Assembly (NCBI GenBank): GCA_022925895.1
Contig: JAKSYS010000523.1
Coordinates: 1-43,922 of the forward strand
DNA length: 43,922 bases
DNA from: Fragilaria crotonensis
Taxonomy: Eukaryota; Bacillariophyta; Fragilariophyceae; Fragilariales; Fragilariaceae
Reading direction: 5' to 3'
Each line of letters starts with the position of its first letter. The stretch's first letter is position 1. Shown one piece after another: positions 21,266 to 31,444 of this stretch. The notes beneath the pieces are model-generated. The model did not search any database. It saw only the letters and a program-made list of their open reading frames with translations, and was not told the origin of the DNA. The position numbers and the translations under genes were made by a program.

Positions 21266-22252
21266 CTATCGTCCGTTCCCGCTGAGCTCCTTTTTGCGAG
21301 CGGTTGGGGTCCGCAAGCAAACAAGCTGAAGGCCTCCGGCCGATCGACTGCTGAAGAGACGAATGAGGCCATTCGCACCGCGGCCGGTGCAGAAACCTGT
21401 GGGTAACCACACGTCCAAGCCTAGCCGCGTCTTCAGATGGTGGTGAAGGTGTTGGGCTACGTACGCTGCGTTGGTGAGCCCTAGAATCTCAACGTACGTC
21501 GCCACGGGCTCCGTAGCCGCCTCTCCTGCCGCGTTCCGCTGTGTCGCGAACAGGATCATCTGTTGCGTCGTTACTGGGAATGCGTCAAAACCTCCTTGTT
21601 TCTTAGTGACGGTGATCGCTGAGTTTGCCCTTTCCGTCATTTGCTACGCCAGCGCGTTCGCCAGGTTCGTCCATGACTCGTTGGTGGGCGCTCCCGGTGC
21701 CTCGGCCGCCGTCCTCGCCACGGCCGCCCTGGTCGCCAAATATCGCAGGTGCATGTCCCTCGACCAGACGTCGGCTCTGGGATTTAATACTGGGCCTGTG
21801 ACTACCCCTGGTTTGTGACCCAGGAGTTCTCTTGTGCTCGAGGTGGCTATATTCCACAGCCACCTCGCGACATACCCGGCTCTCGTTGCCGTTGTCAGCG
21901 ATCGCTTCAGGTCTTCGTCCGCCCGTCTTGTCCTATCTCTGATTGCGGTGATCGTCGCCAAGCAGAGCTTAGCCGCGTCGGTTGTATAAGCCTCCATGAT
22001 GGCGGCGAAAATGAATGCTGGCACAGGGAGGAGCACGTTCGGTATGGTCACCCTGCTGTGAAGCACTGTAATGCTTGGGTTGTCGTTCTCATCGTGGGGA
22101 GGGCCTTCTGGTCCTACCGAATCTTCGTCCTCGTCGCTTGTGTCGACCATCAGCATCTCCTTATATTCCTGCATCTTAGATGTTGGCGTCTTCGTCGCAC
22201 GCGTCCGGCCTCCTGTCGTGGATCGCTTGCGTGTCTGCTTCTTCGCCTTCAT
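21266..22252 (-). pseudogene. Gag-like ORF of the DIRS-like element, one in-frame stop
   Basis: Starts at ATG 22252 with a basic lysine/arginine-rich N terminus (MKAKKQTRKRSTTGG), then an acidic stretch (VDTSDEDEDSVGPEG), then helical sequence. A TAG at 21641-21643 stops it, after which the same frame continues (MTERANSAITVTKKQGGF) to 21266. No recognised domain; the gag label rests on position upstream of RT in a DIRS-type element. Confidence 0.6.
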
Positions 22253-22769
22253 CGTTCCGTCGTCCCTCGGCTGCCCAGCTTTTTCCGCGTCTTTGTTTCT
22301 CGCGGCTGTGACGTCGCCGACGGATGTCCATCATCTAAAAAGCAAGACCTGAATTCGTGTCACATATCCCTATTTTTTGTTTGGATTTATACGAATTAAA
22401 TTATGCATAGATCCGTACAAAATAATGCCACATTATTGTTCACGTACTAGTTTTTTTTTCGTATTCCGTACTTTTGTATGCACATGTTCCGAAGTCCAGA
22501 ATTCGGAATCCAACAAAATACTCTTTGATACACCCGAGTTCTAATTGATGGATTCCGGTATAATTTAGAATACGGAATCCTAAGTTTCTTCTCACGAAAC
22601 AACGTAATCTAATCAGGCGTACTCCTGATCTTTCGTCGCTAGTTAATCCTTAATTTTGCATTTCATATTCCTTTACTTAGCACCGCCTGATTATGTTGTA
22701 TCGTACTGTCTATTTATGAAGTGGTGTGTGGTAAATATCTGCATCTTAATCAATATTAAAATAATCACA
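22253..22769. other. AT-rich spacer with a short inverted repeat
   Basis: GC drops sharply right of the DIRS-like element. TAATCAGGCG at 22610-22619 and its exact complement CGCCTGATTA at 22684-22693 form a 10-base inverted repeat. Several GGAATCC/GGATTCC words are scattered at 22500-22580. No gene seen. Confidence 0.55.
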
Positions 22770-24221
22770 TTATAAAGGCACAATGCAGTCTGGATTTTCA
22801 TTTGTGCACAGCACGGTGTCAATACATCCCATATCATCTCGTGGCATCGCTTTGCGCTTACGGTTGTTAGCACGTCGTGGATTTGGTTTCACAACACGTT
22901 GGCGCTCCAAAAAAACATTCAGCAATTGATTATTAAACATCACTCCACGCGAAATCCTGTCTTCTTTCACGGAATCGTAGAGCTCATTAAACTTATTCAT
23001 GCCATCTTCAGTCCATCCAATCCCAGCTACACCATTAGTATCGTTGCGTTGTTTTCGTGACAATGTATACTTTGGTGCCTACCATTGCACCAAGTGTTAG
23101 CTTTGTAGCATGCTTGCGATATTGTCACGCAGCAATCAAGAACTTACCACAATCGCGGGGACCTGACCCGCAACAGCGTTAACATGTGCTTGAATCTGTA
23201 ACGAAGTATCGGCCATATTTATAGCAATGTGTTAGCACGGCAATCGAACAAAATCAAAACATTGCACTTTATCGTCATACCTTTGATTGTTCCAATGCCA
23301 ATTCAGACATCCATGTCTCTGTGTAATTTAGTAACACAAGAAGCATAAAGGCTTCGTTAACGAGAACACATATTCATTGAAAACACAAGCATCGGAACGA
23401 CAATAACTCATCATGTTAGCCTTGTCATTCCAATTACTGTGTCCCACAATGCAAGGCGCATAGATATCAATTAAATGAACATAATGAACCAAATTGTCTC
23501 GCATAGCTAACATGTAGTCCATATCGGCATTTTGACCATTGTTGACTTTAAAGTGCGGTATCTTACCACACATGCCGTCTGCGTTGACACAACAAAACCA
23601 AACGTTAGTCATATGATTGCACTCGAGCCATTCATAAAATTGTACGTACCTCTGAATCTTAAGCGCATGTTTTTGATGACGTTGTTGCGGCGATCTGTGT
23701 GAGTACAAACAACAAGTTTACGCATGTCTGCCCACCAGTATTCATCAACGTCTTCTGTCGCTACATTGCAATTAGCAACAATCATCGAACAAACGGTGCC
23801 ACGTCTTAAATCATATAAACCATGCAAGTCTTTTTAAAAATTTGAGACGACTGAACAACTTTGTTTTGACACACTCTTTCACCATCATGCGTTGCAGCGC
23901 AATTGTGTTTTGAAGCTGCATGTTAAGCGGAAGAGGATGAGGAGGAACCATTGCAACATTTCCAGGCATTAACGCACGCTCTGTTTCTCCGCCGTCTCGC
24001 ATTGATGGCATGGGAGAATAACCAGTCATGATCGGCGTTACTTGGTGTTGTTGTTGATGATATAGTACTTTTTGATCACTTTGCACGGCCTCAGCAACTG
24101 CGCAATCATTTCGTCTCGACATATACAACATGTTTTTGGTAAGTATCGAAGGCAGTTCATCATCCAAAACGGATGATGGGTCCAGTTGACCGCGATGATG
24201 CATTCCGTTCATCTGAAGCAA
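22770..24221 (-). pseudogene. Decayed member of an unrecognised protein family (homologue of the gene at 38717-40431)
   Basis: Fragments in several frames line up in order with the gene at 38717-40431. VKECVKTKLFSRLKFLKR matches VTQFVKSDVFRRIKFIN; a stretch reading IDIYAPCIVGHSNWNDKANM matches FDTFLECVCGARQWRNAKKT; VNEAFMLLVLLNYTETW matches SDEAFGLLLIDNYMEKW; and the C-terminal IGWTEDGMNKFNELYDSVKED matches GGWSRDGTARFNELYNLVQDD. Frames change near 23820 and 23340, and a GTATG donor-like site follows the third block, so introns and frameshifts are both present. The N-terminal part is rich in Q, M and H rather than acidic as in the other copy. Function unknown; the C-terminal helix-rich block could be a SANT/Myb-like DNA-binding unit, which is a guess. 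Confidence 0.65.
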
Positions 24222-25940
24222 ACTTGCGTTTTATGAACTCATGTAAAACGTGCTGTAGTAAGTCTTTATAATTCCACGATTAATGCAAACTCATTCAAAC
24301 ATTGATCATTTCATCCAACGTAGATATATGTTGTATGACAACATGTGGTTTGTTGCATGTATAAATGTGAACCAAAACACGTGTTGTGGTTCAAACAAAA
24401 GTTACGACTTACGATTTATTTGAAAGTCAAACCTTAATTGCGTGCCGCGCATTATTTAAATTTGAACATTGTTTCCCGCATTAAAATCTCAGTAATAAAT
24501 TGATGGCACTGTGAACTGGTTCCGTGCTAAGAACAAAAAACGGTAAATTAAATTAACGTGCTGCCGCTGTATTCAACGTAGAACAAGATACTGGATTCAC
24601 ACGATTCAACGCTACTTCCGTAAAAGTAATCTAGTAGTTTGCATCAAATGTTTTCATTGCCCTTTTTTACTATCGTTGAGTTCTTAGTAAGTACTTTACT
24701 TCGGCCGGTACTTCTACTGGTCTGCAATACGACTGTATTGTTCTTACTTTTTACTTTGATTGCTCGCCGTCTCGCTAATGCGTAATACAGACGTGTTCAT
24801 TGTTAGACAATTTTTGTGTAACCTATGTGGGCCTCTGCAGATGCGGCATCACAATAGGATAAACACATTGCTGCTGTACCGGTCGTTCCATATGTTGGCG
24901 GTTGTCGTATATGGTGGTTAGCTGTCGTGTGATTGCTTATTGTTCCATCGCTTTTTTTCGCGTAGCAAATGGCTTTGAAATTCTTCATTTTGTATTTGCC
25001 ATTGTTTTTTCTACTGCGGTTATATCACGGAATCAACCGTTGTGTTGCAATTGTGTTTCGATGCATCGTTACTTGGTGTGGTTTCGGTGTTGATAGTGAT
25101 ACTCGTCTTGTAGGCGTGCCGTTATATATATGTCGCAATTCAATTTGCTTTTGCTGTTAAACAAACCGCCAAGGCTCCTCGAGAACGCAAATGGAACTGA
25201 CGATCTTGGGGCTGCGGGCATCGAACCACTGCGGTCCCTGCTAGTTAATGCACCTCAAAACCTGCGTTTGTGTGAAGAAGTAGTATAAACCTTCTCGGTA
25301 CATTATCCGTTAAATCGATGTTAACATGACGTTAAACGACCGTTATGCGTCGAACACATTTTTGGTACACAACTCCATCCAGTGTCAGATCCTCAAGTGA
25401 ACTGACACACTTCTATTCACTCTTTTCTCAATTCTTCACCAAATTCGTTTCTGTAAGTAACATCCCATCCTCTTATGTCATGAGATGAATCTGTGAGAGT
25501 TTTGGCTTTGAAGATGACAAGGTTGTTGTTCTTTTTGAATGGATGAGATCAGGGGAATTTTGGTGTGTTGCCGCAGGGTAACCCGGATGTACAAAAACTC
25601 TACTTCCACGCGTTTTCTACGGCATCGTCGTACCAGCACTGTTGTTTTTGTACAGTGAGTACTTACTGGTAGTACGCGCCAAAACACGTGGCCTCTACTG
25701 CATGGTGGTAGGAGCACTGTGTTGTATTTTACTACGCTTGTTCCTTTGACAGTAGGTACTCTTTATCACTGTACCTGGTACTGATCAAGATCTTACCGTT
25801 GTGCAACCAAGAGGAAACTGCTTTGCTGCATCACAATCGAAATAACTCACTCCAATTTTGATCTGTTTTGTCAGTTTTACAACCAACAACTTCAGCTGGC
25901 AAGCATTGTCGTCGTTATTGATTGATAAGATTGTTCAGTT
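24222..25940. other. AT-rich spacer without recognised genes
   Basis: About 1.7 kb with only short open frames lacking family features. GTAC words reappear at 25652-25788 (GAGTACTTACTGGTAGTACG, CTGTACCTGGTACTG). No tRNA fold, terminal repeat or promoter could be supported. Confidence 0.5.
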
Positions 25941-26092
25941 GCTGCACCATCTCGAGTTTTGTGTGTGGACATCAGTCACCTGCGAGGATCTTGCTCGAAA
26001 GAGTAGTGTGCCTACACGTCGTGCCTTACTGGTAAAGCCCACATTACTCGGTTGGTGCAGTAGTCCTTTTGTTTAGCAAAGGACCGTTCAAG
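25941..26092. repeat. Direct repeat of about 155 bp, first copy
   Basis: Nearly identical to 26206-26365: both contain GATCTTGCTCGAAAGAGTAG, CATTACTCGGTTGGTGCAG and end GGACCGTTCAAG. The first copy lacks an 8-base stretch present in the second (after TGTGTGGACA). Confidence 0.9.
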
Positions 26093-26205
26093 AAATTGGA
26101 CGTCTGGTACATTGTTGTTGATTGATTTGGAGGACATTGTGCTGTTTGGCCACAGTTGTTGCGAGGACGCAATTATTGTTCCTGTCATTCCTTGCTTCTC
26201 TCTGT

Positions 26206-26365
26206 TGCTGCACCAGCTCGGGTTTTGTGTGTGGACAGTGGACACCAGTCACCTGCGAGGATCTTGCTCGAAAGAGTAGTGTGCCTACACGTCGTGCCTT
26301 ACTGGTAAAGCCCACATTACTCGGTTGGTGCAGTAGTCCTTTTGTTTAGCAAAGGACCGTTCAAG
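26206..26365. repeat. Direct repeat of about 155 bp, second copy
   Basis: Second copy of the block at 25941-26092, offset by 265-273 bases. It lies 64 bases before the ATG at 26429 of the GNAT/Ulp1-like gene, so it may be promoter or 5' UTR sequence or part of a subterminal repeat of the transposon. Confidence 0.9.
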
Positions 26366-26428
26366 CCATTGGGCGTCATTGAAGTTTGTGAGGTCTGATT
26401 GAAATCATACGATTGTTGATTCTCCATC

Positions 26429-29397
26429 ATGAGTGGGAAAGATTTGACGAGTGAAATGCTTCGTGAAGTTGATAGTGAAGCTGAGTCCACGGCCGCATCA
26501 GAAACAGTCACCAATGCTGAGACAACACTCATGATTGGTAGGATGGAAAACAGTGATAGTTTGGTTTCGTCGTCCTCAGAGGCAAATGCCAGAGCTGAGA
26601 CAAGCCAAATGCCTCCTGTTGAATTGGATGGTGATGCAGATTTGGCAGCTTCTGCATTGGCATTGTCGAATCTTGCAAGTGCCGATCCCATGCAAGGACT
26701 TGAGGTTATGGCCAAGGCTGCTGGTGAGGCAGTACCACAACGCTTCCACTCCTGAGGTTATCCACAAACTTATTGAAGGTGACGTCGATGTTGTGGTTCC
26801 TGTTCCAAGTACACCCACGAAAGTTTCAACATTAGCTTCGGTGTATAAGTTTGACGGAATTAATGAGTTGGCTGGACAACTTAATCATGGACAGAAGCGC
26901 GCATAATTGCTGCGTATATCCGTGGGTTGGATGTCGGCTTTGTGGAACAGAATTTACCTCCATTCCGTAATTGGTTCAAACACTTTCGGTTTGCGGAGGC
27001 TATATTCAAGCCTGGAGACATTGGCAATAAAATGTGGCATTTTCGCCATGTTCTCTTGGGGCCGCAATGCGTCGAAAACATTTCTTTTGGAACAGCTCCA
27101 AAGAATTTCTTAACTTGCGCTCGACAATTTTACACCGAGATTTTCCATCCCTCTCCGTCAATGGAAGAACAAATCGATCGGGCCATGAAACAAGATATCA
27201 CAATCATGATGCTTGCTCTTCGGGTTGCCAAAAAGGGTGTTCTACCGAAATCCCTGACGCCATATGCCTCATCCCTGATCACAGTGTCAGCGGTTACTTT
27301 TCAATTGCATCGCGATCCAAACGATCATGGAGCAATGTCGGTATTTGTGTCTTTCTTGGGAGTGACGCACCATTTGACAGCACATCCGCCTTCGATAACA
27401 TCGTGGCGCCGCAATGGAGTGGGTTTGTTCATGATGGTTCAAGTTATTAAACGGTGTGCATCCATTAAGGATGTCAAGACGATTGAGGTGTTCCTTCAAT
27501 GTTCAGAACCATCAGCATTTCACTTCTACACGATGATTGGTTTTCGTCAGTTGAACAAAAGTGAAGCAGATGACGGGTTTAAAATGCTTCCTTTGCATTT
27601 GCAAACAGCATTGAAATCCCAAACCCCATCATCCTTTTTGCGCTCAACAAATGATTCAAAGCACCCAATGCTTATGCATTTGCGCCATGGTGAATTGAAT
27701 TACCGCAATTCTGCAAATGCCGCCAAGGACAAGGAAGATGATGAAGACACAGTCAATGTTGAACCGAGGACCCAACCATTCTGGTGCCAGTATCCACCTC
27801 CACTTTTGATAGGTGGTGGAAGATTCGTCTACGATCGAAAAGATGCGGACAATCTATTTATGTCACTACCGCTTTTGCGCAAACTCTTGCCTGGTCCACT
27901 TGAGCCTTTGTTGCCTGCCAATTCGTTGTTCTTGAAAGGCGAAATGACGCTGGTCCGTCGCAAGCAACATAGTGAATCGGAAGGAACACAATGGTTTTCG
28001 AGTGGTGAGATAAACTTGATGCTTTCGATTTTGACATGTGATGGAAGATATGAAGATGCAACTTTCATTTTGTCTGTTTATTTTGGAAGCGTCTTGAAGA
28101 AAGGTTTTGCGGCGCACGCATCTTACAAAGCCCTCCTTCAATTGGAAAAAGACAATGCATCAATGGATGAAAAGGAACTCGAAGCCTTGGTCCAAAAGAT
28201 TTTGGGAACAGGTTCGAAACAGATTAAACGTACACAACAAGTTCAGCAAGACTTTGTGGTGCATGAAATCATCGAGAGAAATCCCGGATTGCTTTCAAAC
28301 AGGTATTAGTGTTCCTCAAAATGAGGATGGTGAGCACTGGAGTGTTACTTTGTCTTCAATCCAGGGTACATTCGTGACAACGTTGGTGACATTGAGAATG
28401 CAGACAATTCTCCAAAACCATTTTTCTTCCGATACTGCAGCAAATATCCGTTTGGGACGCGGGATGTCTCCATTGATACAGGCATCATTTGGTTCCTGAA
28501 CTTGTCATACAGCACCAAAGTTTACCAAGAAAGCATGCCTGCGCAAGGTGCGGCTATGAGATGGTGTTCCCCCATTTGGAAAAACGTCCCAAGGCAATAT
28601 GCTTGGAACCAAAAGCTTTCCGGCCTTACGTCTCCCAGAAGCAAATTTGCTCCCACGACAAGACGATGGATGGAACTGTGGAGTGGGAGTTGTTGCTGCT
28701 GTCGGGATTATATTGCGAAATGTTTGCACCCAAAAAGTGGAACGAATGAATTTCGATGAGCAATTTGGTCCTCAGAAGAATTGGGAGCTACATCAGGATA
28801 ACATCACAAAGGAGTGGTTTGCCTACTTTGACAGACGGTTTTTTTGAACCACTCCCGACGGAAAACAACGACTTGATATTGGCAGATTATCTTACTATGC
28901 TTCGCCAAGAATGGTTTGTTCTCTTTGATCGGATGGCTGCTATGCAATATGAGGTGTTCCCAAAACGAGTGAACAAGAACAATTCGGTCAATCCATTATA
29001 CTTGGAAACAAAGCAGAGTACACTTGCTTGGCCCGATTTCGACACAATGAAAAAGCGCCAGACATTGTCCAAGCCAAAACTTCGCCTACTGCGCAAACAA
29101 ATTGATGAAGAGAAAAAGAAAAGACACCAAGCTGCAGCTCAAGGTGATTCATCTGCAATTGATGTTTCCCAGAGCCCCGACAGAAATATCATTGTTGATT
29201 TATCTTCACCAGCAGAAAAGGCAGATAAGGCTTTTGATTTATCATCACCAGCAAAGAGAGGGGCTGGTGTATCCATGAATCTGGATGAAAATGTGACAAT
29301 CAATTTAATGTCGCCAGATGCGAAAGCCTCTGCTGCATTAAGGGAAACTGTTGATGACAATGAAATCAATTTAATGTCGCCAGAGACAGAGCCTTGA
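26429..29397 (+). pseudogene. Transposon-borne GNAT acetyltransferase plus Ulp1-like cysteine protease, frameshifted
   Basis: From ATG 26429 (MSGKDLTSEMLREVDSEAES) the coding sense continues through several frames. GNAT region at 27280-27570: WRRNGVGLFMMVQVI (acetyl-CoA loop) and AFHFYTMIGFRQL (FYxxxGF). Then a Ulp1/C48-type protease: EHWSVT with the histidine at 28335, TGIIWFLNLSYS, and RQDDGWNCGVGVV with glutamine at 28659 and cysteine at 28677. After it come five repeats of an xLxSP-type motif (29155-29390: AIDVSQSP, IIVDLSSP, AFDLSSP, TINLMSP, EINLMSP), then stop 29397. Frame changes near 26755, 26906, 28300, 28370 and 28530 overlap without intron borders, so they look like indels. Ulp1 removes SUMO-like modifiers; Ulp1 domains are known in KDZ, CACTA and MULE transposons. 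Confidence 0.65.
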
Positions 29398-31282
29398 TGG
29401 CTGCTGCAACGCAGGTTGCTTCACAATCAAATGAAATCGCAAGAGCCTCTGCTGATGATTTGACAATAATCGATCCTGACACTATTGTTGCAGAAATCAG
29501 AATCGACCACACACCAACAAAGACGACGTTGCAGACATCGAAATTGAAGACACACCAACAAAAAAGACAAGTCGGCAGATGAAGAACCAGGGTACACAAT
29601 CAAGAAGATCGAGGATCCTTCAAAACTTGGACCCATCAAACTCCACATTCGAACCCCCACAAAGAAGCGCAAAGATGGCGAATTGTTGAAACGATTGCAT
29701 CTTGATGATGTTCTGTTTGAAGATGACAATGTGGTACCCCAACGAAAGAAAGGAAGACTCAAAAGCGATGATGATGATGGTGATGTCGACAATGATTACA
29801 TCGTGCTCACTGAGGAAGCCAAACAGCAAAAGGTTTCTACACAGTCGACAACTACGATTGGGGCCTTCTATCACAAATACCATGCTACAGCGACTGCAGA
29901 TGATACAATTGTCACTATCGACAAAGGTTTCAAAGCGGAACTCTCAAAATTTATTGCAGAGAGTTTTGAAAAGTGGAACTGGTCAAGTGAAAAGGATCAC
30001 CAGAAAACGATTGAGTTTTGGGCAAAGCAAATGAAAGCCCGAGATTGCTCGAATCCAAGAAAGAATACATCCGTGAGTTGATTAAAGGTATCAAGAATGA
30101 ACGATCTCAGTTTACAAAGGAGTTGACGAACGAGTTCATGTTTACTCGCCTTACGATGGTTAAGGGGCTCCGCTTTGAAAAAGCAAACAACAGCTTTTAT
30201 GCTCGCTTGGTTTATCAAGAACCAAGCGAAACAGATCCAAAAACAATGGTGGTCTCTGAAGAAGAACTAAAAGTCGATGAAGAATGGGTCCGAAGCGAAT
30301 ATGCAGATGTGGACATTCAACATATTATCAACATGCATCAAACAGACAAGTGGACTGACGTTCCACGTGATGTTGAAGTAAGAATCGCCAAACATAAAGT
30401 TGTTCGTGCGATATGTGCCTCCCAAGTTCGCCATGTGATTGATTATGAAGCAACAAAGAAGGTCATAAATGAGAAGGATGTAACGAATGCCAAGAGGCGA
30501 AAGAAGCTTGGATTTGCTGACCTTCCAGCGGAGCGAATCGACAAACTTTCGCTTTGGAACAGACAATTCCCAGACGCCGAATGTCACAGCAAAGGCACCA
30601 CCCACACCTTCTAAGGTTGCAAGAAGTCCAATGAACATCAAGAAACATGAGAAAATACGTCTTGAAAAGGAAGAGGCAAAATGGCAAAAGTCAGTCATTC
30701 GAAAGCCTGTTACTTCAAAGAGAAATGGTTAGGTCGAATGGAAAATAATAAGGAGACAACTTTGGAGGAAGAGTTTGTCAGTATGGCATTTGGTGAACCA
30801 TTTGTGAAGGAGTTGAAGATGGGGGATCTACGTGGGTTCGTGGATGTGCCCGTCGGTGATTACAAACCATCTCACTTGCACCACCATCCAAACTTGCAAT
30901 GTTATGGGGCGCCTGCTGTCCACTTCAATCAAGCTGATGGAAAAGATTTGTGTGTCGAAGGCCCTTGCTTCAGCTTTGTTTTCGCTAGGTTTTGCGACGA
31001 GGCATCTACCATTGACAATTTCGGTGAAGAAATTTTAAAGGGGCAGTTGTCGATGCTTTGGAAAATGTTGTGAAACATGCGAGAAGCATTCTTCCGACTT
31101 GGATAGTGATTCGGCGTTTGCCTCGACAATTCGATTGGAGAGTTGACCTCGATGCGCGAAACCTCTTGCTTGGTGTTCTGACTGCATCGGACGGTAGCTG
31201 TTGTCATGCCGTTTGCATTCATGGAGGATTTGTGTATGATGCGAATGAGGTTAAAGCCCTCCCTTTTGCGAAGAGGCTTTGA
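29398..31282 (+). pseudogene. Downstream coding region of the same transposon, unrecognised, frameshifted
   Basis: Coding sense continues on the plus strand in shifting frames. It includes repeats of a DTPTKK-like motif near 29510-29570, KRLHLDDVLFEDDNVVPQRK, a lysine-rich helical stretch (KKEYIRELIKGIKNERSQF) and a distinctive C-terminal block reading NLLLGVLTASDGSCCHAVCI then HGGFVYDANEVKALPF (about 31165-31270). The C-H-A-V core followed by an FVYDAN strand is the shape of a cysteine-peptidase-like or similar small domain, but I do not recognise it. It may be one long protein with the GNAT/Ulp1 part or a second gene; stop near 31282, 160 bases from the convergent transposase. Confidence 0.45.
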
Positions 31283-31444
31283 ATTATTGTACCTCTACTC
31301 CATTGGTGAAGAGTGAGTTTGTTGGATTCCGGCGGGGTTACATTTTTCGATATGAAGGACAGCGACAGCAGAGGATTGAAAAATGACATTGATGACAGAA
31401 ATAAATTGAAACCTTTACATGAATTAAGTATAACATTTATTTTA

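Larger units (their letters stand above)
15377..22252 (-). mobile_element. DIRS-like tyrosine-recombinase retrotransposon, decayed, interrupted by a LINE
   Basis: On the minus strand, in order: a gag-like region (22252-21266), a proline-rich junction, reverse transcriptase with YLDD, RNase H, and a tyrosine recombinase overlapping the RNase H frame. RT plus recombinase with overlapping frames and no DDE integrase is the DIRS order layout. The element is inactive: in-frame stops lie at 21641-21643 (gag), 20446-20448, 19861-19863 and about 19531 (pol), and the recombinase is split by a 2.4-kb non-LTR insertion (15553-17996). GC content is higher than in the DNA to its right. Limits given are those of the outermost coding regions; terminal repeats typical of DIRS elements were not found by eye, so the true ends lie outside. 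Confidence 0.8.

Noticed and set aside
22610-22693. The 10-base inverted repeat TAATCAGGCG/CGCCTGATTA as a transposon terminus
   Set aside because: Arms are only 64 bases apart and no second pair flanks the decayed gene; a chance hairpin cannot be excluded.
25195-25285. tRNA-like text on the minus strand (GTGGTTCGATGCCCGCAGCCCC)
   Set aside because: The T-stem does not pair and no matching acceptor 5' strand or D-arm lies upstream at the right distance.
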